A stretch of DNA of 64,000 bases from Kitasatospora aureofaciens (lineage in GTDB: Bacteria; Actinomycetota; Actinomycetes; Streptomycetales; Streptomycetaceae), in the NCBI GenBank assembly GCA_000720845.1, contig JODU01000009.1, positions 62,001 to 126,000 of the forward strand. The letters are read 5' to 3'. The position numbers and the translations under genes are program-made. Every line of letters begins with the position of its first letter. The stretch's first letter is position 1. A model generated the notes under the pieces. The model made no database searches. It was given only the letters and a program-made list of their open reading frames with translations, and was not told the origin of the DNA. Below, piece after piece: positions 58,805 through 64,000 of this stretch.

Positions 58805-59953
58805 GTGACCACCCTCATCGAATCCGACGAGCACAAGTCCCTCCGCGAAGCGGTATCCACCTTCGCCAGGAACCACCCCCGCATCCGCGACCTCGCCGAG
58901 AACAGGCACTTCTGGCAGGAGGCGGCCAAGCTCGGCTACATCGGCGTCAACCTGCCGCAGGCCTACGGCGGAGGCGGCGGCGGCATCACCGAACTCTCCC
59001 TCGTCCTCGAAGAGATGGGCGCCGCGGGCAACCCGCTCCTCATGATGATCGTCTCCCCGGCGATCTGCGGCACCGTCATCGCCCGCTTCGGCACCGAGGA
59101 GCAGAAGCGCGAGTGGCTCCCGGCACTCGCCGACGGCACCCGCCTCATGGCCTTCGGCATCACCGAACCCGACGCCGGTTCCAACAGCCACCGCATCACC
59201 ACCACCGCCCGCCGCGACCCGGCCACCGGGGACTGGATCCTCACCGGACGCAAGGTCTTCGTCTCCGGCGTCGACATGGCGGACGCCACCCTGATCGTCG
59301 GCCGCACCGAGGACGCCCGCACCGGCAGGCTCAAGCCCTGCCTGTTCATCGTCCCGCGCGACGCACCCGGCTTCGAGCGCCGCCCCATCGACATGGAACT
59401 CGACGCGGTGGAGCGGCAGTTCGAGCTGACTCTCGACGACGTCCGGCTGCCCGCCGCCGCCCTGGTCGGTGACGAGGACGCGGGCCTCCTCCAGCTCTTC
59501 GCCGGCCTCAACCCCGAGCGCGTGATGACGGCCGCCTTCGCGATCGGCATGGGCCGCCACGCTCTCGCGAAAGCCGTCGAGTACGCCCGCGAGCGCACCG
59601 TCTGGAAGACCCCCATCGGCGCCCACCAGGCCATCGCCCACCCCCTCGCCCAGGCGCACATCGACCTCGAACTCGCCCGCCTGATGATGCAGAAGGCGGC
59701 CCACCTCTACGACGCGGGCGACGACGTCGGCGCGGGCGAGGCCGCCAACATGGCCAAGTACGCGGCCGGGGAGGCCTGCGTGAAGGCCGTCGACCAGGCC
59801 GTGCACACCCTCGGCGGCAACGGCCTCACCCGCGAGTTCGGGCTCGCCCGGCTGATAACGGCGTCGCGCGTCGCCCGTATCGCCCCGGTGAGCCGGGAGA
59901 TGATCCTCAACTACGTCTCCCACCAGACCCTGGGCCTGCCCAAGTCGTACTAG
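58805..59953 (+). CDS. Acyl-CoA dehydrogenase, isovaleryl/citronellyl-type Glu
   Basis: A 382-residue flavoenzyme; marks are MAFGITEPDAGSN, VSGVDMADATLIVGRTED and CVKAVDQAVHTLGGNGLTREFG. The usual catalytic Glu of medium-chain enzymes (near the C-terminus in an IYEGT context) is replaced by APVS, but Glu238 in GLNPERVM lies where isovaleryl-CoA dehydrogenase has its catalytic Glu. This suits a branched-chain acyl-CoA. GTG 58805 has GAAGGAG four bases upstream. Confidence 0.88.
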   Translation: MTTLIESDEHKSLREAVSTFARNHPRIRDLAENRHFWQEAAKLGYIGVNLPQAYGGGGGGITELSLVLEEMGAAGNPLLMMIVSPAICGTVIARFGTEEQKREWLPALADGTRLMAFGITEPDAGSNSHRITTTARRDPATGDWILTGRKVFVSGVDMADATLIVGRTEDARTGRLKPCLFIVPRDAPGFERRPIDMELDAVERQFELTLDDVRLPAAALVGDEDAGLLQLFAGLNPERVMTAAFAIGMGRHALAKAVEYARERTVWKTPIGAHQAIAHPLAQAHIDLELARLMMQKAAHLYDAGDDVGAGEAANMAKYAAGEACVKAVDQAVHTLGGNGLTREFGLARLITASRVARIAPVSREMILNYVSHQTLGLPKSY

Positions 59954-59981
59954 GCCGTGTCCGAACGGCGTTGGAGGAACC

Positions 59982-61550
59982 GTGTTCCGCAGCGAGTACG
60001 CAGACGTCCCGCCCGTCGACCTGCCCATCCACGACGCGGTGCTCGGCGGGGCCGCCGCCTTCGGGAGCACCCCGGCGCTGATCGACGGCACCGACGGCAC
60101 CACCCTCACCTACGAGCAGGTGGACCGGTTCCACCGGCGCGTCGCCGCCGCCCTCGCCGAGTCCGGCGTGCGCAAGGGCGACGTCCTCGCCCTGCACAGC
60201 CCCAACACCGTCGCCTTCCCGCCGGCCTTCTACGCCGCCACCCGCGCGGGTGCCTCCGTCACCACGGTGCATCCGCTCGCGACGGCGGAGGAGTTCGCCA
60301 AGCAGCTCAAGGACAGCGCCGCCCGCTGGATCGTCACCGTCTCACCGCTCCTGTCCACCGCCCGCCGGGCCGCCGAACTCGCGGGCGGTGTCCGGGAGAT
60401 CCTGGTCTGCGACAGCGCGCCCGGCCACCGCTCGCTCGTCGACATGCTGGCCTCGACCGCCCCCGAGCCGTCCGTCGCGATCGACCCGGCCGAGGACGTG
60501 GCCGCCCTGCCGTACTCCTCGGGCACCACCGGCACCCCCAAGGGCGTCATGCTCACCCACCGGCAGATCGCCACCAACCTCGCCCAGCTCGAACCGCTGA
60601 TGCCGGCCGCGCCGGGCGACCGCGTCCTCGCCGTGCTGCCGTTCTTCCACATCTACGGCCTGACCGCCCTGATGAACGCCCCCCTGCGGCTCGGCGCCAC
60701 CGTCGTCGTCCTGCCCCGCTTCGACCTGGAGCAGTTCCTCGCCGCCATCCAGAACCACCGCATCACCAGCCTGTACGTCGCCCCGCCGATCGTCCTCGCG
60801 CTCGCCAAGCACCCCCTGGTCGCCGACTACGACCTCTCCTCCCTGAGGTACGTCGTCAGCGCCGCCGCACCTCTGGACGCCCGCCTCGCCGCCGCCTGCT
60901 CCCGGCGGCTCGGCCTGCCACCCGTCGGCCAGGCCTACGGCATGACGGAACTGTCCCCGGGCACCCACGTCGTCCCCCTGGACGCCATGGCCGACGCGCC
61001 GCCCGGCACCGTCGGCAAGCTCATCGCCGGCACCGAGATGCGCATCGTGTCCCTCACCGACCCCGGCAAGGATCTTCCCGCCGGCGAGTCCGGCGAGATC
61101 CTCATCCGCGGCCCCCAGATCATGAAGGGCTACCTCGGCCGCCCCGACGCCACCGCCGCCATGATCGACACCGACGGCTGGCTGCACACCGGCGACGTCG
61201 GACACGTCGACACCGACGGCTGGCTGTTCGTCGTCGACCGCGTCAAGGAACTGATCAAGTACAAGGGCTTCCAGGTGGCCCCCGCCGAACTCGAGGCCCT
61301 CCTGCTCACCCACCCCGGCGTCGCCGACGCGGCCGTCGTCGGCGCCTACAACGACGACGGCAACGAGGTACCGCACGCCTTCGTCGTCCGCCGGCCGGCC
61401 GCGCCCGCCCTCGCGGAGGGCGAGATCATGATGTACGTCGCCGAACGCGTCGCCCCCTACAAACGCGTCCGCCGGGTCACCTTCGTCGACACCGTCCCCC
61501 GCGCCGCCTCTGGCAAGATCCTCCGCCGACAGCTGAGGGAGCAGCAGTGA
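59982..61550 (+). CDS. Cinnamate/4-coumarate:CoA ligase-like acyl-CoA synthetase
   Basis: A 522-residue ANL-superfamily ligase: YSSGTTGTPKG (178-188), PFFHIYGL, AYGMTELSP, GWLHTGDVG, and ASGKILRR with the C-terminal Lys. It activates an acid with ATP to acyl-AMP then acyl-CoA. Length and sequence agree with the Streptomyces coelicolor cinnamate:CoA ligase, and the pocket residue Ala294 of that enzyme is Ala294 here too (VVSAAAP). The context of a branched-acid pathway suggests its natural substrate may be different. GTG start; shares GTGA with the next gene. Confidence 0.92.
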   Translation: MFRSEYADVPPVDLPIHDAVLGGAAAFGSTPALIDGTDGTTLTYEQVDRFHRRVAAALAESGVRKGDVLALHSPNTVAFPPAFYAATRAGASVTTVHPLATAEEFAKQLKDSAARWIVTVSPLLSTARRAAELAGGVREILVCDSAPGHRSLVDMLASTAPEPSVAIDPAEDVAALPYSSGTTGTPKGVMLTHRQIATNLAQLEPLMPAAPGDRVLAVLPFFHIYGLTALMNAPLRLGATVVVLPRFDLEQFLAAIQNHRITSLYVAPPIVLALAKHPLVADYDLSSLRYVVSAAAPLDARLAAACSRRLGLPPVGQAYGMTELSPGTHVVPLDAMADAPPGTVGKLIAGTEMRIVSLTDPGKDLPAGESGEILIRGPQIMKGYLGRPDATAAMIDTDGWLHTGDVGHVDTDGWLFVVDRVKELIKYKGFQVAPAELEALLLTHPGVADAAVVGAYNDDGNEVPHAFVVRRPAAPALAEGEIMMYVAERVAPYKRVRRVTFVDTVPRAASGKILRRQLREQQ

Positions 61551-62290
61551 CCCCCACCGCCCGCGTCGAGCGCACGCGCGCGCGGGGCGTCGAGACCCTC
61601 ACCCTCGACTCCCCGCACAACCGCAACGCCCTGTCCGCCGCCCTCGTCGGCGCCCTGTCCGCCGCCCTCGCCGACGCGGGCGGGGACCCCGGCGTCCGCG
61701 CCGTCGTCCTCACCCACACCGGCACCACCTTCAGCGCCGGTGCCGACCTGCGCGACCCGCCCCGCCCGGACGCCCTCGTCGGCCTGCTCCGGCAGATCGC
61801 CGAGGTGCCGAAGCCGGTGATCGCCCGGATCGCGGGGCACGTCCGCGCGGGCGGCCTCGGCCTCGTCGCCGCCTGCGACATCGCGGCCGCGTCCACGGAG
61901 TCGACCTTCGCCTTCACCGAGGTCCGCATCGGCGTGGCGCCCGCCGTCATCTCCCTGACCCTGCTGCCCCGCGCCGACCCCCGCGCCCTCGCCCGCTACT
62001 ACCTCACCGGCGAGCGCTTCGACGCCGCCGAGGCCGCCCGGATCGGCCTGGTCACCGCGGCCGGCGACGACGTGGACGCCGTACTCGAACCCGTCCTCGA
62101 CGGTGTGCGCCGTGCCTCACCGCAGGGCCTGGCCGAGACGAAACGGCTGCTCACGGCTAGGGTGCTGGAGGCCTTCGACCGGGACGCGGCCGACCTGACC
62201 GCGCTCTCGGCCCGGCTGTTCGCCTCCCCGCAGGCCCGCGAGGGGATGACGGCCTTCCTCGAACGACGGGATCCGGAATGGGTGGTGTGA
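61547..62290 (+). CDS. Enoyl-CoA hydratase-type protein
   Basis: A 247-residue crotonase-fold protein (NRNALSAALVGALSAAL, SAGADLRDPP oxyanion segment, IAGHVRAGGLGLVAACDIAAAS, FTEVRIGVAPAVISLTLLPR). The first catalytic Glu of classical enoyl-CoA hydratase (in GGGCEL) is Gly here (AGGLGL), while the second (EVRIG) is retained. Such a change fits glutaconyl-type hydratases or decarboxylases. Coupled to the ligase and to the TetR gene. Confidence 0.88.
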   Translation: MTPTARVERTRARGVETLTLDSPHNRNALSAALVGALSAALADAGGDPGVRAVVLTHTGTTFSAGADLRDPPRPDALVGLLRQIAEVPKPVIARIAGHVRAGGLGLVAACDIAAASTESTFAFTEVRIGVAPAVISLTLLPRADPRALARYYLTGERFDAAEAARIGLVTAAGDDVDAVLEPVLDGVRRASPQGLAETKRLLTARVLEAFDRDAADLTALSARLFASPQAREGMTAFLERRDPEWVV

Positions 62291-62904
62291 GCGGCGCCGT
62301 GAACACGGCCGACCGCGCGGAGCGCGTGCCCAAGCAGGACCGCAGCCGGGCCACCCGGCAACGGCTCCTGGAAGCCGCCGTGGCCTGCCTCGCCGAACGC
62401 GGCTGGGCCGGGTCCACGGTCTCCGTCGTCGCCGAACACGCCGGAGTCTCCCGCGGCGCCGCCCAGCACCACTTCCCGACCCGCGAGGACCTCTTCACGG
62501 CGGCCGTGGAGTACGTCGCCGAGGAACGCTCCGTGGCGCTGCGCGCCCTGTTCCCCGAGGGCGCCGCCGCCGACGACCGGCGCGCGGTGGTCGCCGCCCT
62601 CGTCGACCTCTACACCGGCCCGCTCTTCCGCGCGGCCCTGCACCTGTGGGTGGCCGCCTCCAACGAGGAGCAGCTGCGCGGCCGGGTCACCGAACTGGAG
62701 GCCCGCGTCGGCCGCGAGAGCCATCGCATCGCCGTCGACCTCCTCGGCGCCGACGAGACCCGCCCCGGCACCCGCGAAACCGTCCAGGGCCTCCTGGACA
62801 TGGCCCGCGGCCTCGGCCTCGCCAACCTCCTCACCGACGACGGGGCACGCCGGGAGAGGGTGGTCGAACAGTGGGCACGACTGCTGGACGAGGCGCTGGA
62901 CTGA
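62278..62904 (+). CDS. TetR-family regulator at end of operon
   Basis: A 208-residue TetR regulator: SRATRQRLLEAAVACLAERGWAGSTVSVVAEHAGVSRGAAQHHFPTREDLF is a clear HTH. It overlaps the hydratase stop. ATG 62278 or GTG 62287 can be the start. As the final gene of the catabolic operon it probably represses the operon by binding the CAAGC-GT-GCTTG site about 9.6 kb upstream, with an acyl-CoA as inducer. This regulatory loop is inferred. Confidence 0.88.
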   Translation: MGGVSGAVNTADRAERVPKQDRSRATRQRLLEAAVACLAERGWAGSTVSVVAEHAGVSRGAAQHHFPTREDLFTAAVEYVAEERSVALRALFPEGAAADDRRAVVAALVDLYTGPLFRAALHLWVAASNEEQLRGRVTELEARVGRESHRIAVDLLGADETRPGTRETVQGLLDMARGLGLANLLTDDGARRERVVEQWARLLDEALD

Positions 62905-62913
62905 GGCGGCCGG

Positions 62914-63000
62914 TCAGTCGTCGCGGAGGTTGCTCAGCCGACAGCTGATGTGCGGGGCTCCCGCGACCTGTCCCAGTGCCGGCACCGTGCCACCGGCCAT
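62914..63000 (-). CDS. 28-residue open frame immediately following pdxH
   Basis: ATG at 63000 directly follows the TGA of pdxH (TGA-ATG), which would allow reinitiation. It encodes a peptide AGGTVPALGQVAGAPHISC then RLSNLRDD. G/C at third positions is about 80%, lower than local genes. No known family. It could be a genuine micro-gene or chance. Confidence 0.3.
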   Translation of the reverse strand: MAGGTVPALGQVAGAPHISCRLSNLRDD

Positions 63001-63693
63001 TCACGGGCTCAGCCGCTCCACCCGCCAGCCCCCGCCGGCCTGCGCCACGTACCGCAGCCGGTCGTGCAGCCGGTTCTCGCGGCCCTGCCAGAACTCCACC
63101 GCGTCCGGCACCACCCGGAACCCGCCCCAGTGCGGCGGCACCGGCACCTGCTCGCCCTCCGGATAACGCGCCGCCAGCTCCGCGTACGCCGCGTCCAGGG
63201 CCCGCCGCCCGGCCACCACCGTCGACTGCGCGCTGGCCCAGGCGCCCAGCTGGGAGCCGTGCGGCCGGGTCCGGAAGTACGCGGCGGTCTCGTCCCGCCC
63301 GGTGCGGCGCGCGACGCCCGTGACCACGACCTGCCGGGCCATCGGGTGCCAGGGGAACAGCAGCGAGACGTTCGGGTTGGCGTCCAGCTCGCGCGCCTTG
63401 CGGGAGTCGTAGTTGGTGTAGAAGACGAACCCCTGCTCGTCGAAGTGCTTCAGCAGCACCGTGCGGGAGCTGGGCCGCCCCCGCTCGTCCGCCGTGGAGA
63501 CGACCATGGCGTTCGGCTCGAACAGCCCGCCGTCCGTCGCCGCCTGCTTGAACCAGCGCGCGAACTGCTCGACAGGCGTCGCCGCCAGCTCGGTCTCGGA
63601 CAGCCCCTCGGCCCGGTACTGCTTGCGCATGGAGGCGAGATCGAAGGGGACTGAGGCGGCGGGGACGCCGGAATCGGCTTCGCGATCGGTCAC
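63001..63693 (-). CDS. pdxH: Pyridoxamine 5'-phosphate oxidase PdxH
   Basis: A 230-residue FMN enzyme that oxidises pyridoxine- or pyridoxamine-phosphate to PLP. Blocks: SMRKQYRAEGLSETELAATPVEQFARWFKQA, RTVLLKHFDEQGFVFYTNYDSRKARELDANP, LLFPWHPMARQVVV, FRTRPHGSQLGAWASAQS and FWQGRENRLHDRLRY. GTG 63693 fits the ribosome site (AGG about nine bases before); an ATG at 63702 is an alternative. It faces a citrate synthase gene across a 240-base gap. Confidence 0.95.
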   Translation of the reverse strand: MTDREADSGVPAASVPFDLASMRKQYRAEGLSETELAATPVEQFARWFKQAATDGGLFEPNAMVVSTADERGRPSSRTVLLKHFDEQGFVFYTNYDSRKARELDANPNVSLLFPWHPMARQVVVTGVARRTGRDETAAYFRTRPHGSQLGAWASAQSTVVAGRRALDAAYAELAARYPEGEQVPVPPHWGGFRVVPDAVEFWQGRENRLHDRLRYVAQAGGGWRVERLSP

Positions 63694-63729
63694 GCCGCCC
63701 ATCCTGCCGTATCCACCCCGCCCCCGACC

Positions 63730-63774
63730 GGGGTGGCACCCGGTGCCACCCCACTCCCCAAACCTGGCACCCGG
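63730..63774. promoter_or_regulatory. Perfect 23-base palindrome plus second half-site
   Basis: GGGGTGGCACC-C-GGTGCCACCCC (63730-63752) is a perfect palindrome. Its TGGCACCCGG core (63734-63743) is repeated directly at 63765-63774, 31 bases on (about three turns). It sits between pdxH and the citrate synthase gene, 37 bases upstream of the pdxH start, and could serve either. Confidence 0.55.
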
Positions 63775-63940
63775 GGATATGGTGCTTGGTCCCGCTCCGG
63801 CCGGATGACCGACGGCCGTACGGGGCATCACAGGGGTGACCGCCGGGACCGCGAGTCGGGGACACGACCGTGGATCCATGGAGGCGCCGCACCGTCTCCG
63901 CCCAGGTCGCCGTACACCACTGATCACGAGGAGCCGCCTG

Positions 63941-64000
63941 ATGTCCGACTTCGTACCCGGGCTAGAGGGAGTCGTCGCCTTCGAGACGGAGATCGCCGAA
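63941..64000 (+). CDS. Citrate synthase, first 20 codons only
   Basis: ATG at 63941 with GAGGAG seven to eight bases upstream. The first residues SDFVPGLEGVVAFETEIAE match the N-terminus of actinobacterial citrate synthases (type 2). The gene runs off the window. Its neighbour pdxH is the usual one in Streptomyces. Confidence 0.72.
   Translation, partial: MSDFVPGLEGVVAFETEIAE

Overview
The window is chromosomal DNA of a high-GC actinomycete, almost certainly a Streptomyces. Codon third positions are nearly all G or C, GTG and TTG starts are common, and several gene families and neighbourhoods are typical of the genus (DUF3027, DUF2530, DUF2771, TIGR03084, HelD, XPB-like helicase, futalosine menaquinone genes, a cinnamate:CoA-ligase-type enzyme, and pdxH beside a citrate synthase). 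No rRNA, tRNA, CRISPR array, prophage or intact insertion sequence was seen. It reads as ordinary core and near-core chromosome with a few accessory islands.

Left part (1-21.5 kb): end of cutC; a HelD-type RNA polymerase recycling helicase; a LysR regulator divergent from an SDR; an XPB-like helicase and a second protein that carries a domain homologous to the helicase's own N-terminal domain, with two very small secreted-peptide genes between them; a HAAS-like membrane protein; a HAD phosphatase; a cold-shock protein with a structured leader; mqnD, mqnB and a DUF2771 lipoprotein; an MFS transporter; DUF3027; and a giant sacsin-like ATPase.

Middle (21.5-50.8 kb): a CtpE-like P-type ATPase, an NCS2 purine permease, a MarR/MFS pair, a 2'-5' RNA ligase-type phosphodiesterase, a 28-residue membrane protein, an aldo/keto reductase, a Uma2 nuclease, an AadA-like aminoglycoside nucleotidyltransferase, an SGNH hydrolase, a TetR regulator divergent from a DrrAB-type exporter with tandem operators, a two-component system, a decayed gene remnant, serC, a fused FAD/Fe-S dehydrogenase, a Tat-type esterase, a blasticidin-S-deaminase-like protein fused to an ASCH domain, MOSC, FG-GAP and DUF664 proteins, a SUKH-type protein beside a NUDIX hydrolase, and an EamA exporter.

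Right part (50.8-64 kb): a membrane Ser/Thr kinase; then a same-strand catabolic operon from 52.8 to 62.9 kb (TIGR03084 protein, AtuA-like DUF1446, acyl-CoA carboxylase beta and alpha subunits, acyl-CoA dehydrogenase, CoA ligase, enoyl-CoA hydratase, TetR). Its gene set resembles leucine/citronellol (Liu/Atu) catabolism: the acid is activated to a CoA thioester, dehydrogenated, carboxylated and hydrated, with the TetR protein probably acting on a CAAGC-GT-GCTTG palindrome at the operon front. The window closes with pdxH and the first 20 codons of a citrate synthase.

The strongest leads are the deaminase-ASCH fusion with an altered zinc site, the pair of mini secreted peptides inside the XPB locus, the acid-catabolism operon built around a cinnamate:CoA-ligase homologue, and several unreported-looking regulatory palindromes and leader repeats.
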